Assembly: GCF_012184385.1 (NCBI RefSeq)
Contig: NZ_VSRL01000036.1
Span: 1 to 56,235, forward strand
DNA length: 56,235 nt
Origin: Lentzea indica
Lineage (GTDB): Bacteria > Actinomycetota > Actinomycetes > Mycobacteriales > Pseudonocardiaceae
Reading direction: 5' to 3'
In this document: piece by piece, positions 26,482-35,109 of the stretch
Position numbering within the stretch: the stretch's first letter is position 1
How the letters are laid out: each line of letters opens with the position of its first letter
Notes under the pieces: generated by a model
The model's database searches: none
What the model saw: the letters and a program-made list of their open reading frames with translations, nothing else
What the model was told of the DNA's origin: nothing
Position numbers and translations under genes: made by a program

Positions 26482-27993
26482 ATGCGAAAAGTGCTACTGA
26501 CGATGAGCTTCGCGGTCGTCGCGGTGATCAACACCGTCGCCCCTGCGCTGGCCGTTCGCGGCGGTGTCGAAGCCCAGGCGCCCTACCCGTTCTCCGGCTC
26601 TCTGCAACGGCCCGACTCGCCGCGCGAGGACGGCCACACCTGCGGCGTCACCCTCATCGCTCCGGACTGGGCCGTCACAGCGGGCCACTGCACCAAGAAC
26701 AACCCCAGCGGTGCTCAGGTCGGCAGGCCGCGAGACTGGACGGTTCGTCTCGGCACGACGGACGCGGGCAGCGGCGGCGAGGTGATCGCGGTCGAGCGGT
26801 TCATCACCTACTCGCAGTATCCCGTCCACGACGGTGACATCGGGCTGCTGAAGCTGAGGAAGCCCGCGAAGACCAAGCCGGTCGCACTTCCCAGCGCACG
26901 GCCCGAGGAAGGCACCACGACCCGAATCCTCGGCTGGGGCATGACCTGCGACCGGCGTGCGCCCGAGTGCTACCCGAAGAAGCTCCGCGAGGCGGACACC
27001 GTGATCCAGCCCGCCGCGGCCTGTGACGGCATCCATGCGGACCGCGAGCTGTGCATCGGAGCGCTGGACGGCAGCGTCGCCGCGACGAACATGGACTCCG
27101 GTGGCCCCGGACTCGTCCGCGACGGTGACCGCTGGGTGATCGCAGGCCTGGTGAGCGGTTCTGGCGGCGACGACCGGCCGGTCATGTACACCGACATCCA
27201 CCACTTCAAGGGCTGGATCAACGACGTCGTCACCGGCAAGATCAACCCGCCGGACACCCCGGTCCCGAACCTCGAAGGCGCCGCGTCACTGGCCGGCGTC
27301 TGCTCGGCGTCCGTGGTCAGGACCGACCGCACCAAGCTCAGCGACCCGGCACTTCTGCTCACCAACGGCCACTGCGTCCCCGAACGCCCGGCTCCCGGCC
27401 AGACGCTGAAGGACGTCGCGATGGAGCTGGCGGTGACCATCGGCGACCGCCAGGGCTACCTCCAGGCCAAGGCCAAGACGAACCGTCTCGTCTCGGCAAC
27501 CATGACCGGCACCGACGCCGCGATCTTCGAGCTCGACCAGACCTACGCGCAGCTCAAGGCCAAAGGCGTGAAGATCTTCAAGCTCTCCGGCCGTTCCGCG
27601 AAGCCAGGAGAAAGCGTCGACATCATCTCGTCGGGCAACGGCCAGCGCTTCAACTGCACGATCGAAGCTGTTGTGCCGCACCTCCGCGAAGAGGGCTACA
27701 CGCAGGACAACGCCTACCGGTACGACCCCGAGTGCAAGCCCTCACACGGCGGTTCGGGCTCGCCGATCGTGCTCAAGGACGGCGTCACGGTCGTCGGTGT
27801 GCACAGCACGGGCAACGACAACGGTGAGCAGTGCACGGCGAACAACCCCTGCGAGGTCGCAGCGGACGGCACGGTGACGGTGCACCAGGGCGCCCGCTAC
27901 GGCCAGCAGGTCACGCACCTAGTCGCTTGCGCACCAGTGCAGAAGCCTGGTCGACCACAACAACAAGAAGCAGCACGACGAGGATGTGCGTGA
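26482..27993 (+). CDS. Secreted protein with two tandem chymotrypsin-like protease domains
   Basis: A 503-residue exported protein. The signal peptide (about 1-24, ending ALA) is followed by a first S1 domain (about 25-255) with His in VTAGHC, Asp in DGDIGLLKL and Ser in NMDSGGPGL. A second domain (about 270-480) is closer to V8/trypsin-like peptidases, with His in LTNGHC, Asp in TDAAIFELD and Ser in HGGSGSPIVL. Both triads look complete, which is unusual. I chose ATG 26482 for the good signal peptide. The last 28 codons overlap the convergent phnE gene by 83 bp, and the tail (VQKPGRPQQQEAARRGCA) may not be original sequence. Confidence 0.85.
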   Translation: MRKVLLTMSFAVVAVINTVAPALAVRGGVEAQAPYPFSGSLQRPDSPREDGHTCGVTLIAPDWAVTAGHCTKNNPSGAQVGRPRDWTVRLGTTDAGSGGEVIAVERFITYSQYPVHDGDIGLLKLRKPAKTKPVALPSARPEEGTTTRILGWGMTCDRRAPECYPKKLREADTVIQPAAACDGIHADRELCIGALDGSVAATNMDSGGPGLVRDGDRWVIAGLVSGSGGDDRPVMYTDIHHFKGWINDVVTGKINPPDTPVPNLEGAASLAGVCSASVVRTDRTKLSDPALLLTNGHCVPERPAPGQTLKDVAMELAVTIGDRQGYLQAKAKTNRLVSATMTGTDAAIFELDQTYAQLKAKGVKIFKLSGRSAKPGESVDIISSGNGQRFNCTIEAVVPHLREEGYTQDNAYRYDPECKPSHGGSGSPIVLKDGVTVVGVHSTGNDNGEQCTANNPCEVAADGTVTVHQGARYGQQVTHLVACAPVQKPGRPQQQEAARRGCA

Positions 27994-28723
27994 CCATCTC
28001 GTCGAACCGGAACAGCTTGATCGACTGGTTGATCAAGAAGCCGATCCCGCCAGCGCCGACCAGGCCGAGCACGAGCGACGAGCGCACGTTGACGTCCAGC
28101 CGGTAGAGCAGAAGTCCTGCCAGCGAGGGGAGAACCGTCGGGAGCACCGCGTGCAGCGCGATCTGCGGACCGGACGCGCCGGTCACCCGCAACGCATCGC
28201 GCGGCCCGCGGTCGCTCTCGTCCATCGCCTCCGCCCAGAGCTTGCCCATCACGCCGGTGTTGTGGAACACCAGCGCCAGCACGCCCGCGAACGGCCCGAG
28301 CCCCACCGCCGTCACGAAGATCAGCGCGAACACCACATCGGGCACCGAGCGCAGGAACGACAGCACCGCACGCGCTGCCTGCTGCGCCCACGCCGCCGAA
28401 GTCGTTGCGCGAGAAGCCAGCAACGCCAGCACCAGAGCGGACGGGATCGAGAACGTGGTGCCGAGCAGTCCGATGTAGAGGGTGATCACGGCTGCTTCGA
28501 GCGATTTGCCGAGCACGGAGAGGTCCGGTGGCAGCGACTCGGCGAGGAAGTCCGCCATGCCCTCCCATCCGGCGATGAGCGCGGCGGGGGAGAACTCCGT
28601 CGCCTGCCAGGCAAGCACGTGCACGGCAAGGATGACCGCCACGGTGACCCAGACAGCAGCGGAAGGCCAGCGGCGACGCGGAACAGTGCGCATTGTGTTG
28701 GATTGCGACGGAGCGAGAGTCAC
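27911..28723 (-). CDS. phnE: Phosphonate ABC transporter permease PhnE-like
   Basis: A 270-residue permease with about six membrane helices and the binding-protein-dependent permease motif GASGPQIALHAVLPTVLPSLAG. Family features include FLRSVPDVVFALIFV, which is typical of PhnE. The GTG start overlaps the phnC stop (GTGA). With phnC and phnD it forms a complete importer for an organophosphonate or possibly phosphite. It is the last gene of the operon and overlaps the convergent protease gene by 83 bp. Confidence 0.9.
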   Translation of the reverse strand: MTLAPSQSNTMRTVPRRRWPSAAVWVTVAVILAVHVLAWQATEFSPAALIAGWEGMADFLAESLPPDLSVLGKSLEAAVITLYIGLLGTTFSIPSALVLALLASRATTSAAWAQQAARAVLSFLRSVPDVVFALIFVTAVGLGPFAGVLALVFHNTGVMGKLWAEAMDESDRGPRDALRVTGASGPQIALHAVLPTVLPSLAGLLLYRLDVNVRSSLVLGLVGAGGIGFLINQSIKLFRFDEMVTHILVVLLLVVVVDQASALVRKRLGA

Positions 28724-29328
28724 TGCGCCACCATCTCCACGATCCGATGCGCGTAGTTGCGCGCGAGCTCCGGCTGGTGCAGCACGGCAACCACCGTCAT
28801 CCCCTCACCGGCCAAGTCCACCAACAACTCCATCACCTGCACGGCAGCCTGCGGATCGAGCGCGGACACGGGCTCGTCGGCGAGGATCACGCTGGCGCGC
28901 TGGCACAACGCCCGCGCGATCGCCACACGTTGTTGCTGCCCACCGGAAAGCCGTGCACAACGGTCCAGTGCACGGTCCGCGAGCCCCACCCTGTCGAGGC
29001 ACCGCATGGCTTCGTCACGGACGTCGTGCGGGCAGAACAGCGAGCGGCGCAACGGAAGCCGGCCCAACGCGCCGGAACACACGTTGTCCAGCGCGGTGCG
29101 GCGGCCCACGAGGTGGATCTTCTGGAAGACCATCGCGGCGTTCCCGCTGACGTCGATCTCGCCGCCGTCCGGGGTCTCCAGTCCAACCACGCACCGCAGC
29201 GCCGTGGACTTGCCAGAGCCGTTCGGTCCGAGCAGCGCCACGAACTCACCGGGTTCGACCCGCAGGTCGAACCCGTCCAGCACGGTGCGGCCGCCGAACG
29301 ACTTGCGCAGGCCGCGAACGGCGAGCAT
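28720..29328 (-). CDS. phnC: Phosphonate ABC transporter ATPase PhnC-like
   Basis: A 202-residue ATPase: Walker A GPNGSGKST, Q-loop FQKIHLVGRRTALDNV, signature LSGGQQQR, Walker B VILADEPVSALD, and the switch His in AVLHQPEL. It is somewhat shorter than typical PhnC (about 240-260) because the N- and C-terminal ends are trimmed, but all catalytic motifs are present. Start and stop overlap phnD (TGATG) and phnE (GTGA) respectively. Confidence 0.92.
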   Translation of the reverse strand: MLAVRGLRKSFGGRTVLDGFDLRVEPGEFVALLGPNGSGKSTALRCVVGLETPDGGEIDVSGNAAMVFQKIHLVGRRTALDNVCSGALGRLPLRRSLFCPHDVRDEAMRCLDRVGLADRALDRCARLSGGQQQRVAIARALCQRASVILADEPVSALDPQAAVQVMELLVDLAGEGMTVVAVLHQPELARNYAHRIVEMVAQ

Positions 29329-30224
29329 CAGACGTCCTCTTCCTTGAGCCCCAGCGTGGTCGCGAGGTCGAAGAGCACTTTGTAGGTGTCGTTGTCCACC
29401 TGCACGAGCGGCCCCGGCGGGGTGACGTCGAGGAACGCGCCGACCTTCTCGACGTCGGCGGGCGACAGCTCCAGCAACGCCTTGCGCACCCTGTCCTTGA
29501 ACGCCTGGCCGAGGTCGCCGTGCACGGTGATCGGGTCGTTCGGGATCGGGTCGGACTTCCAGATCTGGCGGAACTTCGTCTCGTCGAACGTGCCGGCGGA
29601 CTTCGCGGTGGCGAGCTGCTGGCTGTTGATCTCGGCGGCGTCGACCTTGCCGTTGATCAGCGAGAGCATCGCCTCGGGGTGACCGCCCGCGTAGTCGAGC
29701 TTCACGTCGTTGACGTTGTGCTTCTTCAGGCCGTAGCGGGGAAGCGCGTCACCGGACGCGGAGCCGACGCTGCTCAGAGCGAGCGACTTGCCCTGCAGGT
29801 CCTCGATCTTCCGCGCGGGCGAGTCCTTCGCGACCCAGATGCCGGCGGTGTAGCTGGTGAGCTTTCCCGAGCCGTCGGCGAAGGAGACCATCGGCTCCGC
29901 CTTGGCCTTCTGCGAGGCGAAGACGTAGCCGAGCGGGCCGAACTGGGCGATCTCCAGCTTGCCGTTGCGCATCGCCAGCACCTCGGCCGCGTAGTCGTCG
30001 ACGGCCTGCAGCTCGACCTCGCAGCCGAGCTTGGTGGCCAGCGCCTTCGCGAGCACGTCGTAGGCCGGCTTGAGCTTCTCCGGGTCCTCGTAGGGCTCGA
30101 CACCGAAGCGGATCTTGCCGTTGTTCGGGCAGTCACCACCTGAAGCGGAGTTCGTTGGACCACAAGCTGTCAGCACCAGAGTCGCGGCGAGGACGACGCC
30201 GTGGACGATCTTGGGGACTCTCAT
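29328..30224 (-). CDS. phnD: Phosphonate-binding lipoprotein PhnD-like
   Basis: A 298-residue solute-binding lipoprotein with an LTAC lipobox (Cys about residue 21). The mature part starts with IRFGVEPYEDPEKLKPAYDVLAKAL, a PhnD hallmark, and has SVGSASGDALPRYGL and ITVHGDLGQAFKDRV. It would capture an aminophosphonate outside the membrane for PhnCE. ATG 30224 overlaps the oxidoreductase stop (TGATG) and has AGGAG just ahead. Ligand identity is inferred from the neighbouring oxidoreductase and hydrolase. Confidence 0.92.
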   Translation of the reverse strand: MRVPKIVHGVVLAATLVLTACGPTNSASGGDCPNNGKIRFGVEPYEDPEKLKPAYDVLAKALATKLGCEVELQAVDDYAAEVLAMRNGKLEIAQFGPLGYVFASQKAKAEPMVSFADGSGKLTSYTAGIWVAKDSPARKIEDLQGKSLALSSVGSASGDALPRYGLKKHNVNDVKLDYAGGHPEAMLSLINGKVDAAEINSQQLATAKSAGTFDETKFRQIWKSDPIPNDPITVHGDLGQAFKDRVRKALLELSPADVEKVGAFLDVTPPGPLVQVDNDTYKVLFDLATTLGLKEEDV

Positions 30225-31297
30225 CACATCTCCTGGAGGAGGTCGTCGAGCACGGCCGGGGCGAGGCCGAGCGCGGTGGTCATGCCGATGCCGGAGGTGA
30301 CCGAGACGGCCCGGATCAGGGGAGCGGGGGTCGCGGTCAGGAAGGGTTCCGGGGCGGACGCGTAGATGCCGCGCCAGCGTTCGAGCACGTGGAGCCTGGG
30401 GACGCCGAGCAGCCGGGCCGTTTCGGTGAGCACCAGGTCGTCCAGGTGCTCCGGCAGGTACGGATCGACCGTGCGGCTGTAGTGGTGGGTGTCGCCGATC
30501 GTGAGCGAGCCGTCGGGGAGCTGGGTGAACATCAGGTTCAGCCCCGCCTCGACCAGCTCGGGGTGGTCGTTCGTGAGGCGCTCGCGGACCTTCCGGGTGC
30601 TGGGGCACCGGGCGAACGCGTCGTAGCGCAGCATCGAGAACCCGGTCAGCACGGCCGGGTCGATCACGCCGCCGTGCGCGACGCGCAGCATCCGCAGCTG
30701 GCAGCGCCTTACCTGACGCTCTTCGGCCAGGCAGGGGAAGAACCTGTCGAGGTCGTGCCCGACCGCGACGACCGTTGCGCGGCACCGGATCTCGCCGCGG
30801 GTCGTGCGGACGAGGCCCGGTTCGACCGTGAGCACGTTGGTCGACCAGTGGAACGTGACACCGCGCTCGGCCAGCAGCGCCGCGATCGCGTGCACGGCCT
30901 CGCGTGGGTTGACGCGGATGTCCAACGGCAGGAGGGCTCCTCCGACGCCGTCGACGGGCAGATCGTCGGTCAGCTGGATCTCGCGGACGGTGGCGAACTC
31001 TTCGAGAACGGCGCGTTCGTCGTCGTGACGTGCCACGACGACCGTGCCGGACTCGCGCAGCCAGAAACCGGCCGCCGCGGCGAGCTTGAGCCACTCTTCG
31101 CGCGCGGTCATCGCGTACTCGAACGCGACCCCGTCCTGAGCGGTGAAGCAGCCGTGCCCGAAGTTGCGCACGGACGCCCCGGCCGCGTGCTCGTCGCGCT
31201 CGACCACGGTGACGGAGAGACCCCGTTGCACCGCGTGCCAGGCGTGCGCGAGCCCGACGATGCCCGCGCCGACGACCACCAGGTCCACACTTGTCAT
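30224..31297 (-). CDS. FAD-dependent oxidoreductase of the TIGR03364 type (aminophosphonate-linked)
   Basis: A 357-residue enzyme of the DAO/glycine-oxidase fold. The N-terminal FAD motif is VVVGAGIVGLAHAWHAVQRG, followed by VVERDEHAAGASVRNFGHG; the C-terminal part ends VTSGIGMTTALGLAPAV. Members next to phosphonatase-like genes are linked to oxidising 2-aminoethylphosphonate or its N-methyl form to phosphonoacetaldehyde. The ATG (31297-31295) lies at the centre of a perfect 14-bp palindrome. It heads the operon with phnD, phnC and phnE. The substrate is inferred from family and neighbours. Confidence 0.83.
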   Translation of the reverse strand: MTSVDLVVVGAGIVGLAHAWHAVQRGLSVTVVERDEHAAGASVRNFGHGCFTAQDGVAFEYAMTAREEWLKLAAAAGFWLRESGTVVVARHDDERAVLEEFATVREIQLTDDLPVDGVGGALLPLDIRVNPREAVHAIAALLAERGVTFHWSTNVLTVEPGLVRTTRGEIRCRATVVAVGHDLDRFFPCLAEERQVRRCQLRMLRVAHGGVIDPAVLTGFSMLRYDAFARCPSTRKVRERLTNDHPELVEAGLNLMFTQLPDGSLTIGDTHHYSRTVDPYLPEHLDDLVLTETARLLGVPRLHVLERWRGIYASAPEPFLTATPAPLIRAVSVTSGIGMTTALGLAPAVLDDLLQEM

Positions 31298-31303
31298 GAC
31301 AAG
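31290..31303. promoter_or_regulatory. Palindromic operator over the oxidoreductase start codon
   Basis: CTTGTCATGACAAG is a perfect 14-bp inverted repeat whose centre contains the oxidoreductase ATG. A near copy lies 77 bp away before the divergent GntR gene. Likely a binding site for that regulator. Confidence 0.65.
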
Positions 31304-31366
31304 AACGATGAGCGACCGTCTTGGCACGGTCAACGGCTGTTCTGATGTGTTCACTTCGTGTTCAGA

Positions 31367-31380
31367 CTTGTTATGACATG
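31367..31380. promoter_or_regulatory. Second copy of the operator, before the GntR gene
   Basis: CTTGTTATGACATG matches the first palindrome at 12 of 14 positions. Its central ATG (31373) is in frame with the GntR gene and could be an alternative start, mirroring the divergent gene. Confidence 0.6.
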
Positions 31381-31393
31381 TATGGTTGGCGGT

Positions 31394-32140
31394 ATGGAGA
31401 TGCCCCTGCACGAGCGCATCGCGGCCGACCTGCGGCGCCGCATCGCCTCGGGTGAGCTGGCCGTCGGCGACCCCGTGCCGTCCGAATCGCAGCTGTGCGC
31501 GCAGTGGAACGCCTCACGCGCACCGGTCCGGCAGGCGCTCACGACGCTCAGGGCCGAGGGCATGATCGGCGGCGGCCGCGGCAAGCCCGCGGTGGTGCGC
31601 AGGCACACGCTGTCGCAGCCGTTCGAGACGTTCCTGTCGTTCTCGAGCTGGGCTGCGGGCCTCGGACACGTTCCAGGACAACGAACCCTGGAGATCGCGC
31701 GCCGCCCGGCCTCCGTCGAGGTCGCCGACGCACTGACACTCGACGAGGGCACGCCGGTCGTGCAGTTGTTGCGGCAGCGGCTGATCGACGGCAGGCCGAC
31801 GATGCTGGAGCGCACGACGTTCGTGGAACCGGTGGGGCGCCTGCTGTTCGACTTCGACTGCGACAGCGGCTCGCTCTACGCCTACCTGGGGGAGCAGGGC
31901 GTGGACATGACCGTCGCCCGGCACCAGATCGACGCGGTCGCGGCGGACGAGAAGGACAGCGAGCTGCTGGAAGTTCCCGTCGGATCACCACTTCTGCGGG
32001 AACGGCGGCGTGCGTGCGGAGTGGACGGACGGCCGGTGGAGTACTCCGACGACCGCTACCGCCCGGACATGGTCAGCTTTTCGATCGAGAACTCCCAGCA
32101 GGCGCACCCGGCGCTGCTGCGGGACTGGAGGGCGTCGTGA
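31394..32140 (+). CDS. GntR-family regulator with UTRA domain (aminophosphonate locus)
   Basis: About 248 residues. The N-terminal winged helix is HERIAADLRRRIASGELAVGDPVPSESQLCAQWNASRAPVRQALTTL-like, and a UTRA effector-binding domain runs from about 85 to 240. HutC/PhnF-type regulators bind small metabolites and release DNA. It is divergent from the oxidoreductase, and both operator copies flank its start, so auto- and cross-regulation is likely. In-frame ATGs at 31373 and 31382 are alternatives to 31394, none with a clear Shine-Dalgarno. The GTG of the hydrolase gene overlaps its stop. Confidence 0.9.
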   Translation: MEMPLHERIAADLRRRIASGELAVGDPVPSESQLCAQWNASRAPVRQALTTLRAEGMIGGGRGKPAVVRRHTLSQPFETFLSFSSWAAGLGHVPGQRTLEIARRPASVEVADALTLDEGTPVVQLLRQRLIDGRPTMLERTTFVEPVGRLLFDFDCDSGSLYAYLGEQGVDMTVARHQIDAVAADEKDSELLEVPVGSPLLRERRRACGVDGRPVEYSDDRYRPDMVSFSIENSQQAHPALLRDWRAS

Positions 32141-32609
32141 AGGCCGACCTGGTCGTGCTGGACATCGCAGGCACCACGGTCCAGGAGCACGGGCTCGTCT
32201 ACAAGGCGTTGGCGGACACCGTGATCGCGGCCGGGGGCAGCGCCGCCGACGTCGGCCACTGGATGGGTGCCGACAAGTACGAGGCGATCTCGTCGATGCT
32301 CGGCAAGTCCGAAGTGGACGCCGAGTTCGCCGACTTCCACGAGCGGCTCGCGAAGCTGTACGCCGAGACGCCGCCGACGCCGCTGCCCGGCGTGCCGGAA
32401 GCGTTGGCGTGGTTGAGGTCCAACGGCGTGAAGGTCGCACTGACCACCGGCTTCGACAGGCCGATCGTGGACGGGCTTCTGGACGTCCTTGGCTGGCGCG
32501 AGGGCGTGCTGGACGCGGTCGTGTCCGTGGACGACGTGCCCGCGGGCCGCCCGGCGCCGTACATGATCTTCAAGGCGATGGAGCTGACCGGTGCCCGTGA
32601 CGTGACGGC
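32137..32609 (+). pseudogene. Phosphonatase-like HAD hydrolase (TIGR03351 type), 3' truncated
   Basis: The reading frame starts at GTG 32137, overlapping the GntR stop, and encodes about 157 good residues. These include the nucleophile motif VVLDIAGTT, a helical cap, VALTTGFDRP (motif II) and VSVDDVPAGRPAPYMIF. After ARDVTA near 32609 the sequence becomes the antisense of a glycosyltransferase gene, and the frame runs on meaninglessly. The expected VGDTPxD motif that completes the Mg site is missing, along with about 60-70 residues. A complete enzyme would cleave the C-P bond of phosphonoacetaldehyde or a relative. As sequenced it should be inactive. Confidence 0.85.
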
Positions 32610-33157
32610 GGGTGGAAACGCTCGGTGTCGACGCCGTGCTGCGCGATGTGCAGCACGCGGCGGTCGGCTCCGGCGACGCGCACCAGTTCGTCGGCCGTCG
32701 CCTGGGACGGCACCACGCACAGCTCCGCGCGCTTCAGCGAGGCGCGGGTCCACGTGCGGAAGAAGCGGGCCTTCACCGAGGAGTGCAGCACGGGGTCGGT
32801 GAAGAACGTGGCGTCGTGCAGCGTCACGACCGAGGCGGCCTTGCTGGCCACCGACAACGTGTAGTGCGGTGAGTGCACGACATCGATGCCCAGCGACCGC
32901 ACCAGCCGCGGCAACGTCGTCTGCTCCCAGGCCAGCCGCGCCGTCCGGGTGGCGACGGCGTCAGCGGCGCGCACGACGCGGGCGTTCGGCGCGATCTTGG
33001 TGAAGAGATCTTCGTCGCGGGGCTGGCACACGACGGAGAGCTTGGCGCCGCCGGCATCCAGTGCCGCGACGAGCGAATCCACGTAACGGCCGACGCCACC
33101 TCGGTCTGCGGGAACCGCGGTGGCGTCGATCAGCACGCTGGGTTCGACGGTTGGCAC
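32610..33157 (-). pseudogene. GT-B glycosyltransferase (GT4-like), N-terminal half only
   Basis: From GTG 33157 about 182 residues of a GT-B N-terminal domain can be read: DRGGVGRYVDSLVAAL, DVVHSPHYTLSV, VVTLHDATFFTDP, ELCVVPSQATADELV, then HGVDTERFHP. At this point, where the nucleotide-sugar-binding domain should start, the sequence switches at about 32609 to the antisense of the truncated phosphonatase and stops after about ten codons. About half of a normal 360-380-residue enzyme is absent. It sits 47 bp after another glycosyltransferase gene on the same strand. Confidence 0.85.
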
Positions 33158-33204
33158 GATCAGCTAGCGTAATGTCGTTCGCTAATGCGTTTAACGGGAA
33201 TGCA

Positions 33205-34188
33205 CTAATCCGGTCGTCCAGTGTGAGCACCCCAGACACCGAGCGCGGTCTTTTCCCAGGTGAAGCCACTCGCGCGAGTGATCCCGGCATCGATGGTGTG
33301 ACGAGGATCCGCCAAAACTGCCCGCAGACCTTCCGTCAACGACGCCAGATCGCCCCGCCGCACGACGGTGCCGGCGCCGCCAGCGACCTCCACCAGAGCC
33401 GGATCGTCGGAGTGCACGACCGGGACTCCCGCGGCCATCGCCTCCAGCACCGGCAACCCGAACCCCTCCGCCAGGCTAGGCGCCGCGAGCACCGAAGCGC
33501 CGGCGAGCACCGATGCGAGCCGTTCGTCCGTGACCCTGCCGAGCAACGTCACGTGCGAGGCGCGCAGATCAACTCCGCCCCAGCCCTGCGGGCCGATCAC
33601 GACCAGCGGGACCCGCAGCCGCTCCGTCGCCCGCACCAGCAGCTCGAAGCCCTTGCGCGGCTCGATCGTGCCGATGGCGAGCACGTACCCGTCGGGAAGA
33701 TCATCGGGCTTCGTGCCGACGAGCCTGGTGACACCGTTGGGCACGACGTGGACAGGAACCTCGACCCGCACGTGGTCGCCCAGCTGGGATCCGACGGCCT
33801 TCGTCGGCACCACCAGCGCCCGCGCCTCCCGGGCGGCCTTCGAGATCACCTTGCGGTGCCACGCGACCCCGCGCGGAGTCAACGTCTCCGGGTGCGTCCA
33901 CGGCACGACGTCGTGGACCGTGACGACAGCGCCCGGCAACGGGGCGAGCGGCGTCGGGGCGTGCACGTTCAGCCCGAGCTTCGGCGGCAGCCCGCGTTCC
34001 CACAACGCCACCAGCACCCTTCGGGGCACCCTGATCACGCGGTCCGCGCCGGCCGTGGCCGCGCTGATCACCGACCAGCCTTCGGGCGTGGTCTGGATCA
34101 GCGCCTTGAACAGCTCGGCCGTGTAGCGGCCGGTACCGCCGGGGACCGGGGCGTTGAGTTGCTCGGTCAGCACTACTAGCTCGGGCAC
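33205..34188 (-). CDS. Glycosyltransferase family 4-like (GT-B)
   Basis: About 327 residues. N-domain: GGTGRYTAELFKAL, VVTVHDVVPWTHPE, ALVVPTKAVGSQL. C-domain: VHVVPNGVT, VLAIGTIEPRKGFELLVRA, VTLLGRVTDERLASVLAGASVLAAPSLAEGFGLPVLEAMAAGVPVV with the conserved E-x7-E sugar-nucleotide site. It transfers a sugar from a nucleotide donor at the cytoplasmic membrane face. I chose GTG 34188; an upstream GTG at 34218 would overlap the divergent GT2 gene. It is likely part of the same wall-polysaccharide gene set as rmlB, rmlD and the LCP genes. Confidence 0.9.
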   Translation of the reverse strand: MPELVVLTEQLNAPVPGGTGRYTAELFKALIQTTPEGWSVISAATAGADRVIRVPRRVLVALWERGLPPKLGLNVHAPTPLAPLPGAVVTVHDVVPWTHPETLTPRGVAWHRKVISKAAREARALVVPTKAVGSQLGDHVRVEVPVHVVPNGVTRLVGTKPDDLPDGYVLAIGTIEPRKGFELLVRATERLRVPLVVIGPQGWGGVDLRASHVTLLGRVTDERLASVLAGASVLAAPSLAEGFGLPVLEAMAAGVPVVHSDDPALVEVAGGAGTVVRRGDLASLTEGLRAVLADPRHTIDAGITRASGFTWEKTALGVWGAHTGRPD

Positions 34189-34208
34189 GTCGCGTACCGT
34201 CTCACGCC

Positions 34209-35109
34209 GTGTCGGCACTCAGCACCGTGGTGGTCGTGACGTGGCGCGGCCGTGACCACATCACGGCGTGCCTCGACGCCCTCGCGGCACAGAAGAGTCC
34301 ACACAGGACGATCGTCGTCGACAACGCCTCCGACGACGGCACAGCAGAGCTGATCAGCGGACACGAGGTCGTGCGGCTGCCGCGCAACCGCGGCTACGCG
34401 GGCGGGCTCGCCGCCGTGCTCGGCATGATCGACACCCCGTACGTCGCGTGGCTCAACGACGACGCGGTGCCGGACCCGTCGTGGCTGACCGAGCTGGAGA
34501 ACGCTCTCGAAGCCGAGCCGGGCGCGGCCGCGCCACCTCGTCGATCTTGCTGACGGACGGCTCGACGCAGTCCGTCGGCGTGGCCCTGACCGCGGACGGC
34601 CACGGCAAGGACGTCGTGCTCGCCGGGCGAGAGGTGTTCGGGTTCTGCGGTGGTGCCGCGCTGCTCAGGACGGACGAGCTACGGGCTGTGGGCGGTGTGC
34701 CGGCTGGCTTCTTCTGCTACTACGAGGACACCGACACGGCTTGGCGGCTGCGGCTGGCAGGGCACCGGTGAGTCTCGGTCGGACGGCACGGGTCCGGCAC
34801 CGGCACGGCGCCAGCACGCAGCCCGGTTCGACGCTGTTCCACCGGTGGAACGAGCGCAACCGGCTGCTCATGCTGCTGCGGTGCGCTCCGGCATCGGTGG
34901 CACTGAAGGAGCTGGCGCGGTTCCTGGCGATCACGGCGCTTCTGCCCTTCCGCAAGGACGTGCCGGACGCGGCCAACTTCCGGCTCGGGCTGCGCACCAG
35001 GGTGCTCGCGGAAGTGCTGCTGCGACTCCCTGCCGCGCTCGTCCAGCGGCTGATGATCAAGACCAAGGTCCCGCGTGGCCGCGTCTGGCGGGACTGGGCC
35101 GGCCGCTGA
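34209..35109 (+). pseudogene. GT2 family glycosyltransferase, broken by two frameshifts
   Basis: Three frames join into one clean GT2 protein of about 300 residues. Part 1 (34209 to about 34531) has VVVVTWRGRDHITACLDAL, VVDNASDDGTAEL and LNDDAVPD. Part 2 (to about 34766) has FGFCGGAALLRTDELRAVGGVPAGFFCYYEDTDTAWRLRLAGHR. Part 3 (to TGA 35109) has ARVRHRHGAST, STLFHRWNERNRLLML and a basic tail. Each break needs one extra G (CGCC at 34531-34534, CCGGTG at 34765-34770). Length and position next to rml and LCP genes suggest a rhamnosyl- or related transferase of wall polymer synthesis, like WbbL. Sequencing error is likely. Confidence 0.85.

Noticed and set aside
34189..34208. Shared bidirectional promoter in the 20-bp gap between divergent glycosyltransferase genes
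   Set aside because: There is no room for promoter hexamers outside coding sequence and none are visible; start choices there are themselves uncertain.
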